From Haliscomenobacteraceae bacterium (GTDB lineage: Bacteria; Bacteroidota; Bacteroidia; Chitinophagales; Saprospiraceae): a DNA stretch of 64,000 nucleotides. The notes under the pieces are model-generated. The model had not been told where the DNA came from. It saw only the letters and a list, made by a program, of their open reading frames with translations, and did not search any database. Each line of letters begins with the position of its first letter. Within the stretch, counting starts at the first letter, position 1. Both the position numbers and the translations under genes were made by a program. Of the stretch, positions 16,908-26,149 are shown piece after piece. The stretch is taken from NCBI GenBank assembly GCA_947501115.1, contig CANMVX010000010.1, positions 1-64,000 on the forward strand, read 5' to 3'.

Positions 16908-18311
16908 TTAAAGAGATTTAATTTCACTATTTAATTTGCCAAGCACATCCTTAGCGTCACCAAACAACATTTTAGTTCTGTCGTGAAAAAACAAAGGATT
17001 TTCAATGCCAGCATAGCCAGACCGCATACTTCTTTTCAGAACAATAACTGATTTGGCGTTCCATACCTTTAGTACAGGCATACCATAAATGGGGCTTCCA
17101 GGATCATTTTCTGCCGCTGGATTTACCACGTCATTGGCACCTACAATAACGGCAACATCGGCGGAACTTAGGGCACTGTTTGCCTCGTCAAGGTCTAATA
17201 ATTTTGGATAAGGTACATCAGCTTCTGCTAAAAGTACGTTCATGTGCCCAGGCATTCTACCGGCAACGGGATGAATAGCGTATTTAACCTCAACCCCATT
17301 AGCTGAAAGCTGATCATCAATTTCTTTACAAATTTTTTGAGCCTGGGCAACGGCTAATCCGTAACCAGGTACAATTATAACTGATTGAGAATAATAGAGT
17401 TGTATGGCAGCATCATTTAAGGAAATTTCTTTAACCGTTCCACCCGTTGCGGTTGCACCAACAGCTGAAGTTCCACCGAAACCTCCAATTAAAACATTCC
17501 AGATGGAACGGTTCATCGCATTACACATCATTACCGTCAAAATAGTACCGGATGCACCCACCAAAATACCACCAACAACCATGAACTGACTATCGAACAG
17601 GATACCTGCTGCGGCACCAGAAAGGCCAGAAAGTGAGTTAAGTAGTGAAATAACGACAGGCATATCGGCTCCACCAATAGGAGCTACGAAACTAACGCCA
17701 TAGATTAATGAAATAACAAGGAAAATAATCGCGGCTTCCATCCCTATGGCTTCACCTTGCATTAAGATATAGGCACCTAATCCAATAAGACCAGCAAGCA
17801 TTATCATATTGATAACACTGTGTTTGGGTAAGGTTACCTTTTTGTCGTCAACAAGATCTTCCAATTTGGCGTAGGCAAAAATACTTCCTGTAAAAGCGAC
17901 GCCACCAATAAACAAGGTTAACAGGACGGTTAAAAAACCAAGCGTATCTACTACTTTGGTTCCGTCATAATAATGCAGAACATCAGCTAAACCCAATACC
18001 ACAGCACAGGCACCCCCTAATCCGTTGAAAACGGAAACCATTTGAGGCATAGATGTCATAGCCACTTTTATTGCTGAATAATATCCAATAATGGTACCAA
18101 CAATAAGCGCTGCAAAAATCCAAAGATAATTATTTGGAACATTGCCTTCCAACGGCATAATCAAAGCCGCGATAATAGCCAGGGTCATACCAACGCCGGC
18201 ATAAAAATTTCCTTTTCTAGCTGTATCTGGTGAACTCATCAATCGAAGTCCCCAAATAAAGCCAATGGAACCTAAAAGGAAAAAAATTTCTATTATAAAA
18301 GTAAGTAGCAT
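16908..18311 (-). CDS. pntB: NAD(P) transhydrogenase subunit beta
   Basis: A 467-residue protein. The N-terminal part (about 1-270) has many membrane segments with glycine-rich helices, and the C-terminal part (about 290-467) is the NADP(H)-binding domain III with VPGYGLAVAQAQ, PVAGRMPGHMNVLLAEA and GANDVVNPAA. Together with the two alpha polypeptides, it couples proton entry to hydride transfer from NADH to NADP, supplying NADPH. It follows the small alpha gene by 4 bases. Confidence 0.95.
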   Translation of the reverse strand: MLLTFIIEIFFLLGSIGFIWGLRLMSSPDTARKGNFYAGVGMTLAIIAALIMPLEGNVPNNYLWIFAALIVGTIIGYYSAIKVAMTSMPQMVSVFNGLGGACAVVLGLADVLHYYDGTKVVDTLGFLTVLLTLFIGGVAFTGSIFAYAKLEDLVDDKKVTLPKHSVINMIMLAGLIGLGAYILMQGEAIGMEAAIIFLVISLIYGVSFVAPIGGADMPVVISLLNSLSGLSGAAAGILFDSQFMVVGGILVGASGTILTVMMCNAMNRSIWNVLIGGFGGTSAVGATATGGTVKEISLNDAAIQLYYSQSVIIVPGYGLAVAQAQKICKEIDDQLSANGVEVKYAIHPVAGRMPGHMNVLLAEADVPYPKLLDLDEANSALSSADVAVIVGANDVVNPAAENDPGSPIYGMPVLKVWNAKSVIVLKRSMRSGYAGIENPLFFHDRTKMLFGDAKDVLGKLNSEIKSL

Positions 18312-18315
18312 GGTA

Positions 18316-18627
18316 TTATTTCTTTTTCTTTTTAAACATTTCGAGCATTCTGTCTGTAACTACAAATCCTCCTGCCGCATTAATCATACCTAATATGATT
18401 CCTCCAAATCCAAGAGAAAGAGTAAGGTAATCTGTTGGATCTGTTAAACGAACCAATAAGATAGCCCCTATCACAACCACGCCGCTTATGGCATTGGAAC
18501 CTGACATTAATGGGGTATGTAAAACGGTTGGAACTTTTGCTATAATCTCAAATCCCAATAAAACAGTAAAAGCTAATAAGTATATTATCAGCAAATTATC
18601 TAAAAAAAAGCCATAAAAATTTTCCAT
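18316..18627 (-). CDS. pntAB: NAD(P) transhydrogenase subunit alpha, membrane part
   Basis: A 103-residue membrane protein with three to four hydrophobic segments. It equals the C-terminal membrane part of a full PntA; the VPTVLHTPLMSGSNAISGVVVIGA stretch (in pieces) is the conserved region. The separate gene shows the alpha subunit is split, as in Rhodospirillum-type enzymes. It lies 22 bases after the soluble alpha gene and 4 before pntB. Confidence 0.92.
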   Translation of the reverse strand: MENFYGFFLDNLLIIYLLAFTVLLGFEIIAKVPTVLHTPLMSGSNAISGVVVIGAILLVRLTDPTDYLTLSLGFGGIILGMINAAGGFVVTDRMLEMFKKKKK

Positions 18628-18649
18628 AAAAAATCGTTATTTTATAAAA

Positions 18650-19732
18650 TTAAACGAATAACTCAGGGGTTATACATGCACCTTTGATGATTTCGTTATT
18701 GAAATCAGCATGTAGAGTACCTTCCCGAACCATAGTCTTTAAGAAATTCAAGACATTGTTGCTATATAGGAAACTTGCGTCCTGAGGCATTTGTGCAGGC
18801 AACTGAGAATTTCCAATGATGGTAACTCCATTAACAACAATTGTTTCATTGTCTTTTGAAAGCTCGCAATTTCCACCGGTAGATGATGCAAGATCAATGA
18901 TAACAGAACCCGCTCTCATTTGATTTACCGTTTCTTTTTCCAGTAAAATAGGTGCTTTTCTGCCTCTTACCTGAGCAGTGGTAATAATAATATCTGATTT
19001 TATAGCTCTGGCCTGAACTTCAGCTCTCTGGCGTGCGAGGAATTCTTCCGTTTGCTCTACAGCATATCCACCAGCACTTTTATCGTCTTTTGCTCCTTCA
19101 ACCTCAATAAACTTACCGCCTAAACTTTGTACTTCTTCCTTTACAGCCATCCGTGTGTCGAACACCTCAACAATGGCACCCAGACGTTTTGCCGTAGCAA
19201 TAGCTTGAAGGCCTGCAACCCCTGCGCCTAAAATCAAAACCTTAGATGGTTTTATACTTCCTGCTGCGGTAATCAACATAGGTAAATACCGGGGAAGTTT
19301 TGCTGCGGCAACCAGTACTGCCTGATAGCCTGCGATGGAGGCCATAGAGGACAAAACATCCATTGATTGAGCCAGCGTAGTTCTGGGTATCATATCCATA
19401 CTAAATGCCTTCTTTCCTTCCTTTAATAAGTTTGGAACTGCCTCTGCATCAGCAAATGGTGCAAATTGGGATATCATTATGGCATTTTGATTGACCATTT
19501 TCCATTCTTCCTGCAACAATGGATTGAATGTAACGATAATGTCCGCTTGTTTTAAGACTTCATCTCGGCTCAATACCGTTGCCCCAACATAATCATTATC
19601 AGAAAAAAAGGATTCATCACCAGCACCCGCTTCCATAATCACAGAAACGCCTAATGCAGACAATTTAGAAAGAGTGTCGGGCACAATGGCTACCCGGGGA
19701 TCTCTGCTCTCTTTTACTATTCCTACCTTCAT
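18650..19732 (-). CDS. pntAA: NAD(P) transhydrogenase subunit alpha, NAD-binding part
   Basis: A 360-residue soluble protein homologous to the NAD(H)-binding domain I of transhydrogenase and to alanine dehydrogenase. It begins KVGIVKESRDPRVAIVPDT. It has the Rossmann motif GAGVAGLQAIATAKRLGA (near 168-185) and the mobile-loop-type segment after AKDDKSAGGYA. It ends right after the soluble domain, so the membrane part is in the next gene. It is first in the operon. The 107-base gap upstream towards msrA holds no promoter I trust. Confidence 0.94.
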   Translation of the reverse strand: MKVGIVKESRDPRVAIVPDTLSKLSALGVSVIMEAGAGDESFFSDNDYVGATVLSRDEVLKQADIIVTFNPLLQEEWKMVNQNAIMISQFAPFADAEAVPNLLKEGKKAFSMDMIPRTTLAQSMDVLSSMASIAGYQAVLVAAAKLPRYLPMLITAAGSIKPSKVLILGAGVAGLQAIATAKRLGAIVEVFDTRMAVKEEVQSLGGKFIEVEGAKDDKSAGGYAVEQTEEFLARQRAEVQARAIKSDIIITTAQVRGRKAPILLEKETVNQMRAGSVIIDLASSTGGNCELSKDNETIVVNGVTIIGNSQLPAQMPQDASFLYSNNVLNFLKTMVREGTLHADFNNEIIKGACITPELFV

Positions 19733-19839
19733 TTTTAGTATTTTTCAACAAATATCAATGATAAATATCTTATTTAGTATAAATCTACCCACCTTATTTT
19801 CCAAGATAGACAAATATGCGGCATTTTCCGCCAACTATT

Positions 19840-20373
19840 CTATAAGTTTTTTAACTTATCGCTAAATTTCTCAATGACTTTGGTCACTTTTGGTTTAACT
19901 ACATAAGTACAGTAAGGATTTCGATCACCTACTTTTTGGAAATAGTTGTTATGTTCCCCCTCTGCCTGATAAAATTCCTGACTTTTTTCTATGAAGGTTA
20001 CAATATTAGATCCCCAAAGAGGTTTTGCTTCCTTTTCGATAGATAATTCAATTATTTCCCTCTCTTTGTCATCGGCATAAAAAATGATAGACCGATACTG
20101 AGGCCCTGCGTCATTCCCTTGTTTATTAAGCGTGGTAGGGTTATGGATTTGCCAAAAAAACCGCAAAAGGTCATCTAAACTGATTATCTCCGGGTCGTAA
20201 ATTATTTTAACCACCTCTGCATGATTTGTTTTTCCTGAACATACCTCTTTATAAGTAGCGGTTTCTTTAGTCCCTCCGGCATAGCCAGATTGAACAGATT
20301 CTACACCTTTAAGTAATTGGAAGGCAGCTTCAAGACACCAGAAACAGCCACCTCCCAGAATGATTTCATTCAT
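19840..20373 (-). CDS. msrA: peptide methionine (S)-S-oxide reductase MsrA
   Basis: A 177-residue cytoplasmic repair enzyme. GCFWC puts the nucleophilic cysteine at C10, and GYAGG, the YDPEIISLDDLLRFFWQIHNPT strand-helix (in pieces) and QYRSIIFY are all standard MsrA signatures. No MsrB domain is fused. It is the last gene of the menaquinone-related run, 5 bases after mqnA, which may be no more than convenience. Confidence 0.94.
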   Translation of the reverse strand: MNEIILGGGCFWCLEAAFQLLKGVESVQSGYAGGTKETATYKEVCSGKTNHAEVVKIIYDPEIISLDDLLRFFWQIHNPTTLNKQGNDAGPQYRSIIFYADDKEREIIELSIEKEAKPLWGSNIVTFIEKSQEFYQAEGEHNNYFQKVGDRNPYCTYVVKPKVTKVIEKFSDKLKNL

Positions 20374-20378
20374 GATAA

Positions 20379-21167
20379 TTATTGAAATAAGTGATTTGAA
20401 TATTGGTCTAATTTTTCAAAAAACAAGGACATTCCCGCTTTCATATCTTCATCTAAATGATAATATATATTATTAGAAAAATAACTTTTTAAGTCAAAAC
20501 CGGTGGGTGAATCGGGTAAGAGCAAGAGTAGCTCGGGTATAGCTGCTAATCCTGCGCTGAGGGCATTATTAAAATCGTCTTCGAAATTTTCTTCTACTTT
20601 ATGGTTACTTACCCAGGCAGCAAACACGAAGGGTAGGGAAGTATGTTCCCGCCAGGCTTCACCTAAGTCATAAAAATAAGGATATTTTTCGTGCAGGCCC
20701 ATCGTTCTGTCCCCAATGATAAGAAGGCCGGTATTTTCAGAAACATGATTTTCAAACCCTGGTTGGCCTGCTATGAAATGAAGTTTTTGTTGCCAGAACT
20801 CTTTTAATAAAATTTGAACAAGGAGGACAGATGTTCGGGAATGGAAATCAAGAATTAAGGTATCTAGTTGATCTATAGGTTTATAGGAAAAAATGCCTAC
20901 TGTTTTTACTTTATTTTGAGCACCAATACAATAATTGGAAAACAAAGTGGCATTAGGTATTTGAGGAATTACTGCGGTGGGAATAAGCGCTAATTCTACC
21001 TCTCCATGAATCATTTTACTGGCACAGGCAGACGGAATATCTAGCATGAGGTTGATTTTTCCCGCCAAAGGACTATTCAATAAACCATATAATAGAGGTT
21101 TGGTATTCAAATAGCTTACCGCTGCAATATTAATTTTTTCTGATAATTGATTAGAAGGGAAAGCCAT
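20379..21167 (-). CDS. mqnA: chorismate dehydratase MqnA (menaquinone, futalosine route)
   Basis: A 262-residue protein of the periplasmic-binding-protein fold without a signal peptide. The N-terminal SYLNTKPLLYGL and the following LALIPTAVIPQI are typical of MqnA, which removes water from chorismate to give 3-[(1-carboxyvinyl)oxy]benzoate, the first committed step of the futalosine pathway. Its product is the substrate of MqnE, encoded two genes upstream. It overlaps the histidine phosphatase gene by 17 bases, so the two are translationally linked. MqnB, C and D are not in the window. Confidence 0.88.
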   Translation of the reverse strand: MAFPSNQLSEKINIAAVSYLNTKPLLYGLLNSPLAGKINLMLDIPSACASKMIHGEVELALIPTAVIPQIPNATLFSNYCIGAQNKVKTVGIFSYKPIDQLDTLILDFHSRTSVLLVQILLKEFWQQKLHFIAGQPGFENHVSENTGLLIIGDRTMGLHEKYPYFYDLGEAWREHTSLPFVFAAWVSNHKVEENFEDDFNNALSAGLAAIPELLLLLPDSPTGFDLKSYFSNNIYYHLDEDMKAGMSLFFEKLDQYSNHLFQ

Positions 21168-21780
21168 TGTCGGAATTTAAATGGCTTATATCGTTCATTA
21201 AAACAGAATTAAAGCCATTTTGATCTTTTAAAAATTGGTATAAACCGGTATTTTTGTGGCTAAATTTTTCCATTTCCGATACGGGGAGACCAAAAAAATA
21301 AGTCATCATGCAACGCATTGCTCTACCATGGCTACAAATTAAAATGGTGGATTCTTCCCTTGTTTCAAGCCACTGCATAAACACCTCCATTCTTGCGGCT
21401 AGTTCCGCAGCGCTCTCCCCATTTTCAAGCCTTGTCTCATAACGACCACTCTGCCAGTCGGTTATAGCTTCTTTGTAGGGTTGTTCCATCCAGGTTGCAT
21501 ACGATTTACCTTCGTGAATACCCCAGTTCATTTCGTTGATTTCAGGTAATTGTACCCAGGGTATGCCTTTATCAATAAAGGATTTAACCGTTTGGTGCGT
21601 CCTTTGAAGAGTCGATGTTACCACCAATTCAAAGGGAATTTCCTGGTATTTTTTAAAGAATGCCTTCGCTTGTTCTTCCCCTTTCTGATTTAACGTTCCG
21701 TCAATACCCGACCCTTGAACGATGGCAAGTCGATTATTCTCTGTTTCTCCGTGACGAAGTATATAAATATTTTTATTCAT
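21151..21780 (-). CDS. histidine phosphatase family protein
   Basis: A 209-residue phosphoglycerate-mutase-like phosphatase. YILRHGETENN (5-15) has the catalytic histidine, TSTLQRTHQT the second arginine, and LICSHGRAMR the second histidine. It resembles CobC/alpha-ribazole phosphatase-like and broad acid phosphatases; no cobalamin genes are nearby. It sits between mqnE (3-base gap) and mqnA (17-base overlap) on the same strand, yet the known futalosine pathway has no phosphatase step, so its role there is open. Confidence 0.85.
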   Translation of the reverse strand: MNKNIYILRHGETENNRLAIVQGSGIDGTLNQKGEEQAKAFFKKYQEIPFELVVTSTLQRTHQTVKSFIDKGIPWVQLPEINEMNWGIHEGKSYATWMEQPYKEAITDWQSGRYETRLENGESAAELAARMEVFMQWLETREESTILICSHGRAMRCMMTYFFGLPVSEMEKFSHKNTGLYQFLKDQNGFNSVLMNDISHLNSDNGFPF

Positions 21781-21783
21781 TTA

Positions 21784-22974
21784 TTAGTTATTAACAACGG
21801 GTAAAGAGACATAACCTTTAATTACTTCGTCTTCCTTAAAGGTTTCGTTAGTGTAATCATGAAGGACATTATAAAGTGTATCCCGTTCTAAAGGATGTTT
21901 CCCGACCGCTTTTATTAAATTGACCAGATCGCGGGTACTTAGAGAAGGGGTTTGTTCTTCTGACCCCGCCATACTGTATATTTTTGTAGTATCATCAATG
22001 GTTCCGTCAATATCATCGACACCAAATGACAGAGATAATTGAGCCATATTTCTACCGATCATGGGCCAATAAGCCTTGATGTGGTCAAAGTTATCGAGAT
22101 AGATGCGACTCACCGCATAATTTCGAAGGTCGTCCAGCGCGCTAACTTCTTTCAGGTGAGACAATTGATTATCCTTATTCCTAAATTTCAGGGGAATAAA
22201 CGTTTGAAATCCACCCGTCTTATCCTGTAAATTCCTTAATTTTTCAAGATGATCTATTCTATGAAAATAGGATTCAATATGTCCATAAAGCATGGTGGCA
22301 TTAGATTTTTTACCTAAATCATGCCATATTTCATGAATTCTCAACCATTCTTCACCAGAACATTTACCACCAGCAATCTGGTCTCTTATTTCAGGGTGAA
22401 AAATTTCAGCACCCCCACCTGGCATAGAATCCAGACCTGCCTCCAACATGAGTGCCATGCCCTCTTCGTAGCTAATTTTTTCTTTCTTGAAAATATAATG
22501 ATATTCGACGGGGGTTAAAGCCTTTATGTGTAAATCGGGTCGATGTTTTTTTATCGTTTTAAACAATTCAGCATAAAATGATACATCATATTTTGGAAGA
22601 ACACCTCCCACAATATGAACCTCGGTAACAGGTTCCTGATCATACTTTCGGACAATATCCATCATTTCATCGAGGGTATATTCCCAACCGTCCTTTCTCT
22701 CTTTTATTAATCGGGAATAGGAGCAAAAAGTGCAGGTATAAATACAAACATTGGTAGGCTCAATATGAAAATTCCTATTAAAAAAAGTGTTCTTCCCATT
22801 TTTCTCTTCCCGAATAAAATTGGCTAAGGTACCTAAGTAACCAAGAGAGGCATGTTCAAAAAGATATAATCCTTCTTCCGGCGTAATCCTTTTTTTGTCA
22901 AAAACTTTTTTCGCAATATCAGCTAAATGTATATCCTTATTATTCAGGCAAACTTGCTTTGAATCGTTTTCCAT
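21784..22974 (-). CDS. mqnE: aminofutalosine synthase MqnE (radical SAM)
   Basis: A 396-residue radical SAM enzyme. The cluster motif CIYTCTFC gives C77, C81 and C84. HIEPTN before it, PGGGAEIFHPEIR, and ATMLYGHIESYFHRIDHL favour MqnE over the related MqnC. It joins the MqnA product to SAM-derived adenosyl to make aminofutalosine. The frame extends nine codons further up to a TTG at 23001, but the ATG at 22974 is the natural start. It follows leuB by 84 bases on the same strand and heads the mqnE-phosphatase-mqnA-msrA run. Confidence 0.87.
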   Translation of the reverse strand: MENDSKQVCLNNKDIHLADIAKKVFDKKRITPEEGLYLFEHASLGYLGTLANFIREEKNGKNTFFNRNFHIEPTNVCIYTCTFCSYSRLIKERKDGWEYTLDEMMDIVRKYDQEPVTEVHIVGGVLPKYDVSFYAELFKTIKKHRPDLHIKALTPVEYHYIFKKEKISYEEGMALMLEAGLDSMPGGGAEIFHPEIRDQIAGGKCSGEEWLRIHEIWHDLGKKSNATMLYGHIESYFHRIDHLEKLRNLQDKTGGFQTFIPLKFRNKDNQLSHLKEVSALDDLRNYAVSRIYLDNFDHIKAYWPMIGRNMAQLSLSFGVDDIDGTIDDTTKIYSMAGSEEQTPSLSTRDLVNLIKAVGKHPLERDTLYNVLHDYTNETFKEDEVIKGYVSLPVVNN

Positions 22975-23058
22975 AAAACGGTATTTTAATCTTAAACGCA
23001 AAAGATGAAAAGTCGTTCAAAACAAACAACTAGAAAATGGTAAGAAGAAGGATAAAAT

Positions 23059-24114
23059 TTACATAGCCAATATTTTTGCTGCTATAAGATCACCAATTTC
23101 GGAACATTTACAAGTATGGGGCAATTGTAATTCTGCGGTACCGTAACCACTCTCTAATAGGTTTTTCACACTTTCTCTGATAACTTCAGCCTCTGTATGC
23201 AGATTAAATGAATCTAGCATCATAGCTGCAGATAAAATGGTTGCCATAGGATTTGCAATATCTAATCCTGTGGCCTGAGGATAAGATCCGTGAATAGGTT
23301 CATACAGCGATGTTTTTGCACCGACTGAAGCGGAGGGTAATAATCCCATAGAACCTGTAATAACACTTGCTTCATCACTTAGTATGTCACCGAACATGTT
23401 TTCAGTGAGCATAACATCAAATTGAGAGGGAAACTGAATGATTTGCATGGCAGCATTATCAACAAATAGAAAATCAAGTTCCACATCGGGATATTGGGCT
23501 GAAATACGCTTTACTTCATCGCGCCAAAGTCTTGACGTTTCCAATACGTTGGCTTTATCTACCAGGGTTACTTTTTTTCGTCTAAGTCTGGCAGCATCAA
23601 AAGCTAAGATGGTGATTCTGGCGATTTCCTCCCTGGAATAAACGCAGTGGTCATAAGCCGTATCATCCTTTCTACCTTTTTCACCAAAATAAATACCTCC
23701 GGTCAATTCACGATAAATAACAAAATCTACGCCTATAATTTTTTCTTCCTTTAAAGGAGACAAGGACAAAAGGGTTGGATAGGTAGTGACGGGTCTGACA
23801 TTGGCAAATAAACCTAAACTTTTCCTAAGCTTAAGTAAGCCCTGTTCTGGTCTCACGGGAGCACTGGGATCATTGTCATACTTGGGATCACCAATGGCAC
23901 CAAAAAGCACTGCATCACTTTGTAAACAAATGTCGAGGGTTTCTTCGGGTAGGGGATTTCCGGTTTTATCTATGGCTATGGCGCCAACCAAAGCAAATTG
24001 AGTATGGAATGTATGATTGAATTTTGTTTCAATGGCAGTTAATACCTTTAAGGCTTGTTCAATGACTTCCGGGCCGATGCCATCACCGGAGAGAACGGCT
24101 ATTTTCTTTTCCAT
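23059..24114 (-). CDS. leuB: 3-isopropylmalate dehydrogenase
   Basis: A 351-residue NAD-dependent decarboxylating dehydrogenase. KIAVLSGDGIGPEV opens the protein. RPEQGLLKLRKSLGLFANVRP (in pieces), the YRELTGGIYFG tyrosine region, VDKANVLETSRLWR with the catalytic lysine, and LTENMFGDILSDEASVITGS follow in normal order. It makes 2-oxoisocaproate precursor in leucine synthesis. It is the last gene of the leuACDB operon, 2 bases after leuD. Confidence 0.96.
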   Translation of the reverse strand: MEKKIAVLSGDGIGPEVIEQALKVLTAIETKFNHTFHTQFALVGAIAIDKTGNPLPEETLDICLQSDAVLFGAIGDPKYDNDPSAPVRPEQGLLKLRKSLGLFANVRPVTTYPTLLSLSPLKEEKIIGVDFVIYRELTGGIYFGEKGRKDDTAYDHCVYSREEIARITILAFDAARLRRKKVTLVDKANVLETSRLWRDEVKRISAQYPDVELDFLFVDNAAMQIIQFPSQFDVMLTENMFGDILSDEASVITGSMGLLPSASVGAKTSLYEPIHGSYPQATGLDIANPMATILSAAMMLDSFNLHTEAEVIRESVKNLLESGYGTAELQLPHTCKCSEIGDLIAAKILAM

Positions 24115-24116
24115 AG

Positions 24117-24725
24117 TTAGTTTATTGGATTAAAAGGGTAGCGGTTGTTTTCTTCAAAGGTGCTTATGATTGCTTTTTGACTCAACAGAAAGTCAATATC
24201 ATCGTACCCATTTAAAAGACATATTTTTTTATAAGGATCCATTTCAAAATATTCCACTTCTGAACTATTTGAAATGGAAATAGATTGGCTTTCAAGATTT
24301 ATTTCAAGTCCGGCATTGGAGTCATTTTCAATTGCCTCAAATATTTTATTTAAAAAACCATCGGATACCGTAACGGGAAGGAGGCCGTTATTAAGTGCAT
24401 TGCCTTTAAAAATATCAGCAAAAAAACTTGATACCACCGCTTTGAATCCATAATCAGCTATGGCCCAGGCAGCGTGTTCACGACTGGATCCACAACCAAA
24501 ATTTCTACCTGCCACTAGAATGGCACCTTTATAGATGGGGTTATTTAGGATAAAATCAGCTTTTTGACTACCATCTGGATGGTACCGCCAATCTCTGAAT
24601 AAATTATCTCCAAAGCCTTCGCGTGTTGTTGCTTTTAGAAATCTGGCGGGAATAATCTGGTCGGTATCAATATCCTCAATAGGAAGAGGAACGGCAGTAG
24701 ATTGTAATAGAGTAAATTTTTCCAT
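24117..24725 (-). CDS. leuD: 3-isopropylmalate dehydratase small subunit
   Basis: A 202-residue swivelling-domain protein with [14 protein letters not shown] near 18-31 and [13 protein letters not shown] near 74-86, both diagnostic of LeuD. It pairs with LeuC to isomerise 2- to 3-isopropylmalate. It lies 18 bases after leuC and 2 before leuB. Length and start are ordinary. Confidence 0.96.
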   Translation of the reverse strand: MEKFTLLQSTAVPLPIEDIDTDQIIPARFLKATTREGFGDNLFRDWRYHPDGSQKADFILNNPIYKGAILVAGRNFGCGSSREHAAWAIADYGFKAVVSSFFADIFKGNALNNGLLPVTVSDGFLNKIFEAIENDSNAGLEINLESQSISISNSSEVEYFEMDPYKKICLLNGYDDIDFLLSQKAIISTFEENNRYPFNPIN

Positions 24726-24743
24726 GAGTAAAATTAGGCTGGT

Positions 24744-26132
24744 TTAATCGAGGCTTACGTCAATAATTTTCCCATTAATCGCTGCGGCTGCGGCCATTAA
24801 TGGACTGGTCAAAATAGTGCGCGCACCAGGTCCCTGTCGTCCTTCAAAATTACGATTAGAGGTTGAAACACAATATTCATTCGCTGGAATTTTATCTTCA
24901 TTCATACCAAGGCAGGCAGAACAGCCAGGTTCTCTAAAATCAAAGCCAGCTTCTTTAAAAATAAGGTCAAGACCTTCTGAAATAACTTGTGCCTCGACCT
25001 GTTTTGAGCCTGGCACAATCATAGCTTTTACATGCGGCGCTTTTTGTTTTCCCTTCACATAGTCGGCAACCAATCGCAAATCTTCCATCCTTGAGTTGGT
25101 ACAACTACCAATAAAAACATGCTGAATTTCTTTACCCAAAAGAGATTCTCCCGCATGTAAACCCATATAGGCTAGGGACTTATCAAAACTATTTCTGTTG
25201 GCAAAATCTAATGGTTGAGGAATTGATTGTCTTACACCCATACCCATGCCCGGATTAGTTCCGTAGGTTACCATAGGCATGATATCGCTTGCCTGGAAAG
25301 TAAATTCTACATCAAAGGAGGCATCCTCATCGGTAGGCAGGGTTTTCCAATAACTTACTGCCTGGTCAAATGCAGCATCTTTGGGGGCGTATTTTTTACC
25401 ATTTACATAGTCAAAAGTTTTTTCATCAGGGGCAATCAGGCCACCTTTTGCACCCATTTCAATGCTCATATTACAGATTGTCATCCGACCCTCCATAGAT
25501 AGATTTCGGATAGTACTTCCTGCATATTCAACAAAATAACCGGTTCCACCGCTGGTGGTTAGTTTTGAAATAATATACAAAATGACATCTTTTGCCGTTA
25601 CGCCCTGGTGAAGCGTACCTTCTACATTGATGCGCATTTGCTTTGGCTTCAATTGTAAAAGACATTGAGAAGCAAGCACTTGTTCTACCTGGCTGGTACC
25701 GATACCAAAGGCTATACAACCGAATGCGCCGTGCGTGGAAGTATGAGAATCGCCGCACACTATGGTCATTCCGGGTTGAGTGATACCCAATTCCGGGCCT
25801 ATAACGTGCACGATACCTTGATAGGGGTGACCTAAGCCATACAGGGAAACACCATATTTATCACAGTTCTCTATCAATTTATCTACCTGAAACTTGGATA
25901 ATGGTTCGCTAATAGGTAAATGTTGATTTTCTGTTGGAACATTATGATCGGCAGTGGCAATCGTCTGAGCCGTCCTGAAAACAGGTATATTTCTGGAAGC
26001 CAGGCCGTCAAAAGCCTGAGGGCTGGTAACTTCGTGTATAAAATGACGATCGATATATAATACCGCTGTTCCACCTTCTACGGTATTTACTACGTGATTA
26101 TCCCAGATTTTGTCAAACAGGGTTTTAGCCAT
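24744..26132 (-). CDS. leuC: 3-isopropylmalate dehydratase large subunit
   Basis: A 462-residue aconitase-family protein. The [4Fe-4S] ligands are in FIGSCTNSR and in the pair of cysteines of [12 protein letters not shown]. The N-terminus ([13 protein letters not shown]) and the [14 protein letters not shown] segment match bacterial LeuC of the heterodimeric type. It works with LeuD in leucine synthesis. The gap after leuA is 17 bases. Confidence 0.97.
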   Translation of the reverse strand: MAKTLFDKIWDNHVVNTVEGGTAVLYIDRHFIHEVTSPQAFDGLASRNIPVFRTAQTIATADHNVPTENQHLPISEPLSKFQVDKLIENCDKYGVSLYGLGHPYQGIVHVIGPELGITQPGMTIVCGDSHTSTHGAFGCIAFGIGTSQVEQVLASQCLLQLKPKQMRINVEGTLHQGVTAKDVILYIISKLTTSGGTGYFVEYAGSTIRNLSMEGRMTICNMSIEMGAKGGLIAPDEKTFDYVNGKKYAPKDAAFDQAVSYWKTLPTDEDASFDVEFTFQASDIMPMVTYGTNPGMGMGVRQSIPQPLDFANRNSFDKSLAYMGLHAGESLLGKEIQHVFIGSCTNSRMEDLRLVADYVKGKQKAPHVKAMIVPGSKQVEAQVISEGLDLIFKEAGFDFREPGCSACLGMNEDKIPANEYCVSTSNRNFEGRQGPGARTILTSPLMAAAAAINGKIIDVSLD

Positions 26133-26149
26133 GATAGAACGTTTTTTAT

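Noticed and set aside
21784-22974. Assigning the radical SAM gene as mqnC
   Set aside because: GGGAEIF and the MLYGHIESY segment fit MqnE better, and mqnA, its substrate supplier, is next door.
22975-23001. Upstream TTG start for mqnE adding nine residues
   Set aside because: The ATG at 22974 is a better start and the extra residues (RLRLKYRF-like) do not look like MqnE.
26133-26149. Frameshift explaining the short LeuA
   Set aside because: Only 17 bases separate leuA and leuC, so there is no room for a lost regulatory domain.
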